From contig NZ_JAAMPJ010000005.1 in NCBI RefSeq assembly GCF_011067745.1, positions 186,001-250,000 of the forward strand: a DNA stretch of 64,000 nt. The letters run 5' to 3'. A model generated the notes under the pieces. The model was not told the origin of the DNA. It ran no database searches and worked only from the letters and a program-made list of their open reading frames with translations. Every line of letters starts with the position of its first letter. The stretch's first letter is position 1. The position numbers were made by a program, and so were the translations under genes. Of the stretch, positions 29,182 through 37,436 are shown in pieces. The DNA comes from Lentzea alba. Its GTDB lineage: Bacteria > Actinomycetota > Actinomycetes > Mycobacteriales > Pseudonocardiaceae.

Positions 29182-30365
29182 GCCAGCGAGCCCAGATCCG
29201 CCTCTCGCAGCTGAGTCGGCGTCACGGTCGCCTGCGCGTCCACCAACGCGCTCAGGGCCGTGCCGTCGTCCCAGACGTTGACGTTCATGGCCGCCCGCAG
29301 CCGCCCTTCGCGCAGCCAGAACGCGATGAACTGCCGTGACGCCAGATCGCCGCGCACGACCAGTTCGTCGGAAGGGTCCGCCAGGCCCCGGTACTCCATG
29401 CCCAGGTCGTACTGGTCGGTGAAGAAGTACGGCGACTTCTGGTACGGCTCGTCCAGCCCGATCAGCGACCCCGCCACGTGCGTGCCCTGGTCCTTCGCGT
29501 TCGCCCAGTGCTCGACCCGGACCCGGTGGGTGTGGCGCGGGTGGGCGTGCGCCGCGATGTCGCCGGCCGCGAACACGTCGGGCACGGACGTGCGCAACGC
29601 GGCGTCGACGGCCACGCCGCCGTCCGCGAGCTCCAGACCGGCGGCCTCGGCGAGTTCGAGTCGCGGGGTCGCGCCGACGGCCAGCACCGTCACGTCCGGG
29701 ATCAGCTCGGTGCCGTCGTCCAGCCGCACGCCGGACGGCGAGAAGCCCGCCACGCCGGTGCCGAGTTTGAACTCGACGCCGTGTTCCTCGTGCAGGCCGC
29801 GGAACATCACGCCCATCTCGGTGCCCAGGACGCGGACCAGCGGTTCCGCCAGCGGGTCGACCACGGTGACGCGGCAACCGTGCGTGCGGGCCGCAGAGGC
29901 CACCTCGCAGCCGATCCAGCCCGCGCCGACGATCACGACGTGCCTGCCCTCGCGCAGTTCCGACTTCAACGTCAGCGAGTCGGTCAGCGTGCGCAGCACA
30001 TGTCCTTGCGCGCCAGGCAGAACACGGGGGCGCGATCCCGTCGCGAGCAAGAGCCGATCGTAGGAACGCACTGCTCCGTTGGAGTCAACTATCGAGTGAT
30101 CGCCGGGCCGCACCTCCAGCACCGACACGCCGAGTTCGAGGTCGATCTCGTTGTCCGCGTAGAAACTCGCCTCGTGCACCCACGCGGGTTCGTTGGTCTT
30201 GCCCAGCAAGATGTCCTTGGACAGCGCGGGAAGCTCGTACGGGCGACGGTTCTCGGTGCCGAACATGGTGATCTTGCCACCGTAGCCGCGGTCTCGGAGC
30301 GCGCTCGCCGCGGAGGCGCCGGCGAGGCCAGTCCCGACGATCACGATGCGTTGCGGTTCCGCCAT
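29178..30365 (-). CDS. Ferredoxin reductase-like FAD/NAD-dependent oxidoreductase
   Basis: The 395-residue protein has two Rossmann folds: FAD-binding IVIVGTGLAGASAASALRD (N-terminal) and NAD-binding VVIVGAGWIGCEVAS (about 145-160). VFAAGDIAAH is the conserved FAD-contact motif, and the C-terminal domain contains the long insertion NVNVWDDG. This matches the rubredoxin/ferredoxin reductase family that feeds cytochrome P450s and dioxygenases. No P450 or ferredoxin gene is nearby. ATG 30365 was chosen over GTG 30371 because GGAGG lies 7-9 nt before the ATG. It ends inside the last codons of the MarR gene. Confidence 0.85.
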   Translation of the reverse strand: MAEPQRIVIVGTGLAGASAASALRDRGYGGKITMFGTENRRPYELPALSKDILLGKTNEPAWVHEASFYADNEIDLELGVSVLEVRPGDHSIVDSNGAVRSYDRLLLATGSRPRVLPGAQGHVLRTLTDSLTLKSELREGRHVVIVGAGWIGCEVASAARTHGCRVTVVDPLAEPLVRVLGTEMGVMFRGLHEEHGVEFKLGTGVAGFSPSGVRLDDGTELIPDVTVLAVGATPRLELAEAAGLELADGGVAVDAALRTSVPDVFAAGDIAAHAHPRHTHRVRVEHWANAKDQGTHVAGSLIGLDEPYQKSPYFFTDQYDLGMEYRGLADPSDELVVRGDLASRQFIAFWLREGRLRAAMNVNVWDDGTALSALVDAQATVTPTQLREADLGSLA

Positions 30366-30541
30366 TTTCACCCCTCCAGGTGACCAAGTCTCGTCCCACG
30401 TGCGACGCTATCCGCAGCTCGGCACGGTCGCCCGATGGAGAACGCCAAACCGTCGTCATGACCGCCGGTGACACACGTCTCTACTAGGTGAGCACCGGGA
30501 CCGCCGGGCCGGTGCGCTGAGCGAGCTGGAGGAAGAAACCC

Positions 30542-30742
30542 GTGGGAGCCAAAGAGGAGTGGCAGGTGAGCTGCCGCGACATCGCTTCGCGCCGACGGGA
30601 CTTGACGGTGTTCGTCAGCCAGGGGCACATCGTGATCAACGTGCCGCCGGGTGAAGCCGCCGTGCTGACGCCGCTGGAAGTCGGTCGTTTGCGGGCAGCG
30701 CTGAGGGAAGCCGTCGTCGCCGCGTCCGACACCAACGTGTGA
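30542..30742 (+). CDS. Small conserved-looking hypothetical protein
   Basis: The 66-residue protein begins at GTG 30542 behind a strong GGAGGAAG. Its centre (VFVSQGHIVINVPPGEAAVLTPLEVGRLRAALREAV) looks like two beta strands and a helix; a similar small protein is common in Pseudonocardiaceae, but I know no function for it. There is no signal peptide or membrane segment. It is followed after 15 nt by a TetR-type operator and the acyl-CoA synthetase gene. Confidence 0.6.
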   Translation: MGAKEEWQVSCRDIASRRRDLTVFVSQGHIVINVPPGEAAVLTPLEVGRLRAALREAVVAASDTNV

Positions 30743-30757
30743 CCGCCGTCACAGCGT

Positions 30758-30777
30758 TACCTACTCGCAAGTAGGTA
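30758..30777 (+). promoter_or_regulatory. TetR-type palindromic operator upstream of the acyl-CoA synthetase gene
   Basis: TACCTACTCGCAAGTAGGTA is a perfect 8-4-8 palindrome 17 nt before the start codon. The shape is typical of TetR-family sites for fatty acid or sterol genes, but no TetR gene adjoins it. Confidence 0.7.
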
Positions 30778-30794
30778 GATGGCAGAGTGGGCCC

Positions 30795-32294
30795 ATGCTG
30801 ACCCGCGTGCTGCTGACCCTGGCCAAAGCCGGAGTGATCCGGCCGTTGGGCCCGCGAGGGCTCTCCGGCACCGTGCGCGGATATCTGCACTGGAACATCA
30901 CGCTCGCGTGGGGTTACCAGACCGGCGCCGGACGGCACCCGGACCGCGCGGCGATCATCGACGACGACGGCGTGCTGACCTACGCCGAGGTGAACGAGCG
31001 CACCAGCCGGCTCGCGCACGCCTTCCGCACCGGGGAGCGCATCGGCCTGCTGTGCCGAAACCACCGCGGTTTCATCGAGACCATGACGGCGTGCACGAAG
31101 ATCGGCGCCGACGCCGTCCTGCTCAACACCGGCCTGAGCAAAGGACAACTGGCGCAGGTCGCGCAGGACCAGAAGATCGACCGGATCGTCGCCGACCGCG
31201 AGTTCGCCGACCTGCTGCCCGACGTCCCCACCTACTTCAGCGACGAACTCGAGTCGCTGATCGCCAACGGACCGACGACGCCGCTGCCCCGCCGGCCCCC
31301 GCGTGGCCGGCTGATCATCCTCACCTCCGGCACCACCGGCACCCCGAAGGGCGCGCGCAGGCCGGAACCCGCGAGCCTCGCGCCCGCCGCCGCGTTGCTG
31401 TCCCGGATCCCGCTCAAGCACGGCGACGTCATCTCGATCACCTCCCCGCTGTTCCACGCCTGGGGCCTCGCCGCGTTCCAGCTGGGTCTCGTGCTCGGCG
31501 CCACCCTGGTGCTGCGCCGGAAGTTCGACCCGGAGCAGACGCTGAAGGACGCCGAGAAGTGCACGGCGATGTTCGTGGTTCCCGTGATGCTGCAACGCAT
31601 GCTGGAGACCCCGCACCGGCCGAAGCTGCGGATCATCGCGTCCAGCGGCTCGTCGCTGCCGCCGCGCGTCGCCGCCCGCACGCTCGAAGAGTTCGGCCCG
31701 GTGCTCTACAACCTCTACGGCTCAACGGAAGTGAGCTGGGCCAGCATCGCGACGCCCGAGGAGATGCTCAGGGAACCCGGCACGGCGGGACAACCACCGC
31801 TCGGCACCCGGCTGGCCATTGTGGACGATCGAGGCGAGCCGGTGGCACCCGGTGAGACCGGGCGGATCTTCGTCGGCAACGAGATGCTGTTCGACGGTTA
31901 CACCAACGGCACCAGCAAGGAGTCGTTGAACGGCCTGATGTCCACCGGCGATCTCGGCTACGTCCGCAACGGCCTGCTGTTCGTGGCCGGCCGTGACGAC
32001 GAGATGATCGTCTCCGGCGGTGAGAACGTCTACCCGCGCGAGGTCGAGGACCTGCTCTCGAACCTGGACGGCGTCACCGAGGTCGCGGTGCTCGGCGTGG
32101 AGGACGACGAGTTCGGCCAGCGGCTCGTCGCGTTCGTTGTCGGCGCAAAAACCCTGACGGCGGAACACGTGCGTGAACACGTGAAGGCGAACCTCGCGCG
32201 GTTCTCCGTTCCGCGGGATGTTTTCTTCGTCAACGAGTTGCCGCGCAACGCGGCCGGAAAAGTGTTGAAACGTCAATTGCGCGAACAGCGCTAG
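30795..32294 (+). CDS. Acyl-CoA synthetase (AMP-forming, FadD-like)
   Basis: The 499-residue adenylate-forming enzyme activates a carboxylic or fatty acid with ATP and CoA. Core motifs are the P-loop ILTSGTTGTPKGARR (about residues 172-187), LYNLYGSTEVSWASI (A5), STGDLGYVRNGLLFVAGRDDEMIVSGGENVYPREVE (A7-A8), and LPRNAAGKVLKRQL with the catalytic lysine. The chain-length preference cannot be read off. The start at ATG 30795 follows a perfect TetR-type palindrome that likely overlaps the promoter. The gap to the LuxR-TPR gene is 27 nt, so the two may share a transcript. Confidence 0.9.
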   Translation: MLTRVLLTLAKAGVIRPLGPRGLSGTVRGYLHWNITLAWGYQTGAGRHPDRAAIIDDDGVLTYAEVNERTSRLAHAFRTGERIGLLCRNHRGFIETMTACTKIGADAVLLNTGLSKGQLAQVAQDQKIDRIVADREFADLLPDVPTYFSDELESLIANGPTTPLPRRPPRGRLIILTSGTTGTPKGARRPEPASLAPAAALLSRIPLKHGDVISITSPLFHAWGLAAFQLGLVLGATLVLRRKFDPEQTLKDAEKCTAMFVVPVMLQRMLETPHRPKLRIIASSGSSLPPRVAARTLEEFGPVLYNLYGSTEVSWASIATPEEMLREPGTAGQPPLGTRLAIVDDRGEPVAPGETGRIFVGNEMLFDGYTNGTSKESLNGLMSTGDLGYVRNGLLFVAGRDDEMIVSGGENVYPREVEDLLSNLDGVTEVAVLGVEDDEFGQRLVAFVVGAKTLTAEHVREHVKANLARFSVPRDVFFVNELPRNAAGKVLKRQLREQR

Positions 32295-32321
32295 GCTCAG
32301 CCCCGTAGAGGGGGCTCGACC

Positions 32322-33650
32322 ATGACGGTTCCCGGCCGGACCACCGATCCTCGGTCCAACGCCGTGCACAACCTGCGCGAGGCACGTATCGCTCTGGACG
32401 AAGGCAGACCAGGCGAAGCTCTGGAGTACGCCGAGAAAGCCGTTGCCGCGTTCGCCTGGCTGGACGACGTCGAGGGCGTGGCGGAGGGCGTGCTGGCGCA
32501 GTCCGTGGCACTTGGCAAGCGCGGACTGTGGCCCAGCGCGCTCGACACCATCGACCGCGTGCAGGAGATCGCGGCGGCGAACCGCCACATCGGACTGCAG
32601 GCAAGATGCAGCTTTTCCCGTGCGGTGGTGGAACTGCGGCTCGACTCGCGGGAACGCAGCTTCAACTCGTTCGCCAGGGCGCTCGGACTCGCCGAGCTCA
32701 CCGGGGACAGCGAGCTGATCGGCTCGGTGCTGTTCGAACAGGCACGAGTGATGCGCATGCAGTACCACGAGCACTGCATGATCCGCACCGCGGAGAACCG
32801 CTGCAGCCTCGACGGCGAACCGTGCGTGCGCAAGCTCCGGCGCGCGGAAGCCTTGTGCGCGCAGGTGCGCGACCGGTGGAAGCAGGTCGGCGACCCGGTG
32901 CGGATGGCGATGGTCAACGTACTGCTGACACACGTGCGCATCGATCTGGGTGAACTTGACCGCGCGCACCGCAGCTGGCAGCGCGCTGACCAGTTGCTTG
33001 CCGGAAGGAACCGGCCGGTGGCCAGGGCCGAGGCGCTGATGGCGCGCGCCAGGCTGAGCGGGGCGCGGGGGCGCTACCCGGACCAGATCAGCCAGCTGAC
33101 CCAGGCCGCCGAGCTCGCCATGAGCTGCCTGGCACGGGAAGTGGCCGTGCACGCCCATCAGCAGTTGAGCGAGGCGTACGAACGATCCAGGGACCTCGAA
33201 CGGGCGTTGCGGCACGCGCGGCTCCAGTTGGAGCAGTACCGCTTGTGGGAGCTGCAAGAGGGGCGCGATCTGCTGCGCATGCGCGAGCACGACCTGTCGT
33301 CACGACTCGTGGAACAGTTGGCGCACAGGCGTTTCGAGCCCAAGCGCGAGGACGCCGTGGTGCGTGTCCCGCACACCGGTGAGTTGCACGAAACCGGCAC
33401 GGCGGAGCACACGAACACCCGGATCGCCCGCGCGTTGCGGGCGGGGCTCACCAAGCGCGGCATCGAGGTGCTGCGGCTCGTGGCCGCCGGAGCGAGCACG
33501 GCGATGATCGCGGAAACGCTCGGGTTGTCCCCCAAGACCGTGCAGAACCACCTCCAGCGGATCTACACCACGCTTGACGTCAACGGGCGTGCCGGAGCCA
33601 TCGTGTGGTGGATGAGCTTGACCAACTCCGAGTCATCTATTGTCAACTAA
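32322..33650 (+). CDS. LuxR-type regulator with N-terminal TPR-like sensor
   Basis: The 442-residue protein has a long helical TPR-like region (about 10-330; EARIALDEGRPGEALEYAEKAVAAF, ARALGLAELTGDSELIGSVLFEQARV). A C-terminal LuxR helix-turn-helix (about 375-435) reads GLTKRGIEVLRLVAAGASTAMIAETLGLSPKTVQNHLQRIYTTL. Two unusual cysteines occur in NRCSLDGEPCVRKL. There is no P-loop, so it is not an LAL-type ATPase. The TPR domain may bind a peptide or protein signal. ATG 32322 has AGAGGGG upstream. An A/T-rich inverted repeat overlaps its stop codon. Confidence 0.8.
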   Translation: MTVPGRTTDPRSNAVHNLREARIALDEGRPGEALEYAEKAVAAFAWLDDVEGVAEGVLAQSVALGKRGLWPSALDTIDRVQEIAAANRHIGLQARCSFSRAVVELRLDSRERSFNSFARALGLAELTGDSELIGSVLFEQARVMRMQYHEHCMIRTAENRCSLDGEPCVRKLRRAEALCAQVRDRWKQVGDPVRMAMVNVLLTHVRIDLGELDRAHRSWQRADQLLAGRNRPVARAEALMARARLSGARGRYPDQISQLTQAAELAMSCLAREVAVHAHQQLSEAYERSRDLERALRHARLQLEQYRLWELQEGRDLLRMREHDLSSRLVEQLAHRRFEPKREDAVVRVPHTGELHETGTAEHTNTRIARALRAGLTKRGIEVLRLVAAGASTAMIAETLGLSPKTVQNHLQRIYTTLDVNGRAGAIVWWMSLTNSESSIVN

Positions 33651-33657
33651 TTGACAA
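33640..33657. repeat. 7-bp inverted repeat over the LuxR-TPR stop codon
   Basis: TTGTCAA and TTGACAA are complementary around CTAA, in an unusually A/T-rich patch. It is too weak for a G/C-type terminator and looks more like an operator. Confidence 0.45.
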
Positions 33658-33795
33658 CTGGTCCGAGCAGACCGGTGTTCCATCGCCCGTTCGGCCGCTT
33701 GCCGTCGACGGGGTACTGCCGGTTCTTGGGTGTTTTACCCACCTCGGCGAAGTGGAATTGGGTGATGTGACGGGTAACTGGTCTGTGTCATGCTC

Positions 33796-33819
33796 CGTTA
33801 ACAAGGTGTCCAGTTAACG
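33796..33819. repeat. Inverted repeat CGTTAAC-N10-GTTAACG in the gap after LuxR-TPR
   Basis: Two GTTAAC sites, each itself palindromic, lie 10 nt apart, giving arms CGTTAAC and GTTAACG. The site sits between the LuxR-TPR stop and the XRE-TPR stop, where no gene was found. It is a possible operator; the function is unknown. Confidence 0.4.
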
Positions 33820-33887
33820 AGCGAGGGGCGGTCATGACCGGGCAACGTCGCCCAGCGCCCGCCGCTGCGCGCCCCGCACCCGCACGC

Positions 33888-35135
33888 TCAGTGCTTGCGC
33901 AGCGCGATGCGGGCCACGTCGCGCCACAGGAGTGGATCAACACCCTCGGGATTGATGTGCTCCAGCAGCGCGGCCAGCGCGGTGCGCGCGCTGACGCTGC
34001 CGTCCGGGTCGACCTCGTCCGCCGCCCGCACGAGCAGCAGGTGGCACCGCAGCTGCTGCTCGGCGTCCAGCCGCCCGGTCGCGAGCGCGCTCTCCGCGAG
34101 CTCCCGCGCCCGGTCGACTTCCCCGTCCCGCAAAGCGAGTTCCGCTCGCAACGCGCGGGCGTGCGCGAGGAGACCGTCCTGCCGGCGCATCGCCGCGACC
34201 GTCGTCTCCACCTTGTCCAGCAACGAAACGACGTAGTCGAGGTTCGCGCCGGGCGTGCGCAGCGTGATCGCCGCCCCGGCGAGGCGGACGCGGCAGCGGT
34301 ACTCGGGATCGCCGTCGAAGTCGTCGAGCATGTCGACGGCCTCACGGATGCAGTGCGCCGCTTCGGTCCGGTCGCCCAGGCGATCCGCGACCTTGGCCCG
34401 CGCCCACCAGGTGGAGATGGCGAGCCGGTCGCGGCCGAGTTCGGGCAGCCGCAGGGAAAGCTGGTCCACGACCTGTTCGGCGTCGGCCAGGCGGCCCGCC
34501 GCAGTCAGCTCCGCGCACAACGAGATGAGCGCGCGCGTGTTGACGCGACGCACCCGTTCGCCGTCACCGGTGGCCAGCTCGACGGCCTCACTCGCGGCCT
34601 TCACGGATTCGGCCGTCCGGCCGAGGCGCCGCAACGAGGAAGCGCGCAGGATCTCCACGAGCGCGTCCACCGCCGGACCGGGAGACCACGACTTGCGCAG
34701 CTTCGCCGCCGCCATCAGCAGACCCTCGTGGTCCTGCTGCCGCGCGAGCATCACCAGGCGCGTCCAGCGCACGCACCAGCCGAACATCTCCTCGTCCGAC
34801 CGCTTTCCCAGCGTTTCCAGCAGGTCGACGGCCATCACCAGGTCACCGTCGTGGTAGGCGAGCAGCGCCTCGCACCACGCCAGCGCCTCGTCCTGCATCG
34901 CGGTGCGGTCCTCGTCGACCATCAGCTCGGACGGGTCGACACCGAGCACCTCGGCGAGCCTGCGCACGACGGTGGGCGACGGCACCCGTTCGCCGGACTC
35001 GAGCCGCGACACGTAGCTCATGGAGACGCCGGGGCACGCGAGGTCCTTTTGCGACAAACCGCGTTGCAGCCGGACCGCCCGCAGGCGCGCACCGAACCTC
35101 GTCAACGACTTCCTGCCCTCATCCACGGCCGCCAC
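33888..35135 (-). CDS. XRE-family regulator with TPR-like sensor domain, candidate peptide receptor
   Basis: The 415-residue protein has an N-terminal HTH_XRE domain (about 12-70; LRAVRLQRGLSQKDLACPGVSMSYVSRLESGERVPSP) followed by about 340 residues of TPR-like helical repeats (AVDLLETLGKRSDEEMFGWC, ALISLCAELTAAGRLADAEQVVDQL, AELALRDGEVDRARELAESAL). This is the architecture of RRNPP-type receptors that bind small exported-and-reimported peptides. It is divergent from a gene for a 51-residue secreted peptide, with only 19 nt between start codons. It starts at GTG 35135, or GTG 35126 with AGGTGG upstream. Confidence 0.8.
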   Translation of the reverse strand: MAAVDEGRKSLTRFGARLRAVRLQRGLSQKDLACPGVSMSYVSRLESGERVPSPTVVRRLAEVLGVDPSELMVDEDRTAMQDEALAWCEALLAYHDGDLVMAVDLLETLGKRSDEEMFGWCVRWTRLVMLARQQDHEGLLMAAAKLRKSWSPGPAVDALVEILRASSLRRLGRTAESVKAASEAVELATGDGERVRRVNTRALISLCAELTAAGRLADAEQVVDQLSLRLPELGRDRLAISTWWARAKVADRLGDRTEAAHCIREAVDMLDDFDGDPEYRCRVRLAGAAITLRTPGANLDYVVSLLDKVETTVAAMRRQDGLLAHARALRAELALRDGEVDRARELAESALATGRLDAEQQLRCHLLLVRAADEVDPDGSVSARTALAALLEHINPEGVDPLLWRDVARIALRKH

Positions 35136-35154
35136 CTATCGAAGGAGCCCCTTA

Positions 35155-35310
35155 ATGAAGTTGAACACTATCGCTCGAACCGTCGCAGCAGTGATCCTCA
35201 GTTTGGGCGCTGTGGCGATCGCGGTGGCACCGGCGTCGGCCGGTGAGCGCGACGGCAGCCCGATGCCGTTCACCCCGCCGTACGTGGCTCCCTGCAACAA
35301 CGGGCGCTGA
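35155..35310 (+). CDS. Small secreted peptide precursor
   Basis: The 51-residue product has a textbook Sec signal peptide: basic MKLNTIAR, a hydrophobic core TVAAVILSLGAVAIAV, and the cleavage site ASA-GE near residue 29. The predicted mature part is 22 residues, GERDGSPMPFTPPYVAPCNN followed by GR, Pro-rich with a single cysteine. AAGGAG lies 7 nt before ATG 35155. A strong terminator follows. Close linkage to the divergent XRE-TPR regulator suggests a signalling peptide, but no homologue is known to me and export is the only property the sequence shows directly. Confidence 0.75.
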   Translation: MKLNTIARTVAAVILSLGAVAIAVAPASAGERDGSPMPFTPPYVAPCNNGR

Positions 35311-35325
35311 TCGTTTTGACCGGTT

Positions 35326-35362
35326 GAGGTGGTCTTGCCTCCCTCGCAAGCGAGACCACCTC
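35326..35362 (+). terminator. Hairpin terminator after the secreted peptide gene
   Basis: A 10-bp stem GAGGTGGTCT/AGACCACCTC encloses a loop that contains the smaller stem CTCGC/GCGAG. It begins 15 nt after the stop, making the peptide gene monocistronic. Confidence 0.75.
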
Positions 35363-35427
35363 ACCACCGGGACACCAATTGGCACACCTGGGCACACACC
35401 CGGTTGCCCGTGAGGCACCCTTGAGGG

Positions 35428-35916
35428 GTGACTCTGCAACTGCGCACGCCTCGTCACCAGGTGAGTCCCAAGTCGGTCCTGCTGTGGACGATGCAGGCCG
35501 CGGTGTTCTGGCTCGTGCTCTTCGTGCCCCAGCTCATCGTGTTCCTGCTGGTGGACGAGCCGCCCACGTGGGAGCTCGCCCTCCTGATCGCCACGCTCGT
35601 CGTCGGCGTCGTGCACACCGCGGTCGAGCCGAGCTGGCGCTACCGCGTGCACCGCTGGGAGACCACGCCGGACGCGGTGTACACCCTCTCGGGCTGGCTG
35701 AACCAGGAGTGGCGGGTCGCCCCGGTGTCGCGGATCCAGACGATCGACACCAAGCGCGGGCCGTTCCAGCAGTTGCTCGGGCTCGCGACGGTCACGGTGA
35801 CGACCGCGTCGGCCGCCGGCCCGGTGGAGATCGAGGGGCTGGACCACGAGGTGGCGCAGCAGCTCGTGGTCGAGCTGACCAACACCACGCAGGCCACGCC
35901 GGGTGATGCCACGTGA
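35428..35916 (+). CDS. PH-domain membrane protein, YdbS-like
   Basis: The 162-residue protein has two membrane helices (about 20-40 and 50-68) followed by one bacterial PH (bPH2/DUF304) domain (RYRVHRWETTPDAVYTLSGWLNQEWRVAPVSRIQTIDTKRGPFQQLLGLATVTVTTAS, pattern abbreviated by its ends R73 and S130). The GTG start lies at 35428. Its stop overlaps the following gene by 4 nt (GTGA). In Bacillus, YdbS and YdbT form a pair linked to resistance to sublancin-like peptides and to membrane stress; the same pair occurs here. Confidence 0.85.
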   Translation: MTLQLRTPRHQVSPKSVLLWTMQAAVFWLVLFVPQLIVFLLVDEPPTWELALLIATLVVGVVHTAVEPSWRYRVHRWETTPDAVYTLSGWLNQEWRVAPVSRIQTIDTKRGPFQQLLGLATVTVTTASAAGPVEIEGLDHEVAQQLVVELTNTTQATPGDAT

Positions 35917-37436
35917 CCACGCCCGCCGGGGTGCCGGCCGGACTGCCCGCCGCACCGGAGTTCACCGAGCCGCTGGCGGAGTGGCACCGCCTGCACGTGC
36001 GCATGCTGATCGTGCGGCCGCTCAACGAGAGCATCGCGATGCTGGTGCCGATCCTCGTGCTGCTGTTCACCGGCAACGGCGAGAAGTGGCGCCTCATCGC
36101 GAGCGGCGCCACGGTCGCGGCGATCCTCGCGTTCAGCTATCTCATCTGGCGCACCACGAAGTACCGCATCACCGACGACCAGGTCGAGCTGCACACCGGT
36201 CTGCTGACCCGCAAGCAGCTCGCGGTGCCGCGTGATCGCATCAGGACGGTCGACCTCACCTCGAAGCCGGGTCACCGGATCTTCGGGTTGTCGGCGGTGC
36301 GGATCGGCACCGGCCAGCAGGACGTCCCCGGCACCGACGGCCTCACGCTCGACGCGGTGACGTCGCAGGAGGCCGAACGGCTGCGGTTGTTGTTGCTGCA
36401 GAAGACAGTCGCGCCGAAGCCGGTCTCGCCGGACGAACCGCACGCGGAGCCCGTGGTCGCGGAGTCCGAGGTCATCTCGCAGCTCGACCTGAAGTGGCTG
36501 AAGTTCGCGCCGCTCTCGCTGTCGGGTCTGGTCGCGATCGGTGCCGTGTTCGGGGTGCTGTCCAACTACGCGGACGACCTCGGCCTGCACCCGGTCCAGG
36601 ACCTGTGGGAGTGGCTGTTCGAGCACCCGAGCTTCACGCTGATCGGCGCGGCCGCCGTCGCCCTGATCGTGGTCGGGCTGGTCCTCTCGATCCCGCTCTA
36701 CATCCTCCAGTTCTGGAACTACCGGCTGACCCGTGAGCCGGACGGAACCCTGCGCGTGCAACGGGGTCTGCTCACCACCCGGTCGGTCTCGGTGGAGGAG
36801 CAACGGCTGCGCGGCGTCGACATCCAGGAACCGCTGCTGGTGCGGGCCGGCAAGGGCGCGAAGCTGGCCGCGGTGACGACGGGCCTGGGCTCGAAGGGCG
36901 AGAGCAACCTGCTGCTGCCGCCCGCGCCGTTGTCCGTGGCGCACCAGGTCTCGCAGGACGTGCTGAAGGTGCACGACGACCCGACCCTGCGCAAGCTCCG
37001 CAAGCACCCGTTCGCCGCGTTGCGCCGCAGCGTGATCCGGCACGTGGTGCCGTGGGTCGTGATCGCCGTCGGCCTCGCGATCTGGGCGCCGGCGTGGGCG
37101 TGGCCGATCCCGGTCGCGATCATCCCGTTCGCCGCGCTGGTCGGCTGGGACAACTACCGTTCGCTCGGCAACGCGCTCGACGACCGCTATCTGGTCACCC
37201 GCAACAACTCCCTGGTCCGCAGCACGGTCGCGTTGCAGCGCACCGGCATCATCGGCTGGCGCATCCGGCGGTCGTTCTTCCAGCGCCGCAGCGGGTTGAT
37301 GACGATCGGCGCGACCACCGCGGCGGGCGCGGGCGTCTACCACGTGACGGACGTCGGCGAGTCCGACGGCCTGGCGCTCGCCGACGAGGCCGTGCCGGAC
37401 CTGCTGCGCCCGTTCCTGCTCCGAGAAGGCGAATGA
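35913..37436 (+). CDS. Multi-PH-domain membrane protein, YdbT-like
   Basis: The 507-residue protein contains three bPH2 domains alternating with membrane helix pairs. Domain 1 follows YRITDDQVELHTGLLTRKQLAVPRDRIRTVDL; domain 2 has YRLTREPDGTLRVQRGLLTTRSVSVEEQRLRG; domain 3 has RYLVTRNNSLVRSTVALQRTGIIGW. The arrangement is the partner of the YdbS-like protein upstream, and both probably form one membrane complex. It starts at GTG 35913 inside the end of the previous gene and overlaps the AfsR-like gene by an ATGA, so all three genes are translationally coupled. Confidence 0.85.
   Translation: MTTPAGVPAGLPAAPEFTEPLAEWHRLHVRMLIVRPLNESIAMLVPILVLLFTGNGEKWRLIASGATVAAILAFSYLIWRTTKYRITDDQVELHTGLLTRKQLAVPRDRIRTVDLTSKPGHRIFGLSAVRIGTGQQDVPGTDGLTLDAVTSQEAERLRLLLLQKTVAPKPVSPDEPHAEPVVAESEVISQLDLKWLKFAPLSLSGLVAIGAVFGVLSNYADDLGLHPVQDLWEWLFEHPSFTLIGAAAVALIVVGLVLSIPLYILQFWNYRLTREPDGTLRVQRGLLTTRSVSVEEQRLRGVDIQEPLLVRAGKGAKLAAVTTGLGSKGESNLLLPPAPLSVAHQVSQDVLKVHDDPTLRKLRKHPFAALRRSVIRHVVPWVVIAVGLAIWAPAWAWPIPVAIIPFAALVGWDNYRSLGNALDDRYLVTRNNSLVRSTVALQRTGIIGWRIRRSFFQRRSGLMTIGATTAAGAGVYHVTDVGESDGLALADEAVPDLLRPFLLREGE

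Noticed and set aside
33605-33817. 70-codon ORF overlapping the end of the LuxR-TPR gene
   Set aside because: It begins inside the LuxR frame with no good ribosome site and covers both palindromes. A real small protein cannot be excluded, but nothing supports it.
33834-35246. 470-codon plus-strand ORF opposite the XRE-TPR gene
   Set aside because: GAGGGG precedes an ATG at 33836, but the translation is an antisense shadow of the XRE-TPR protein.
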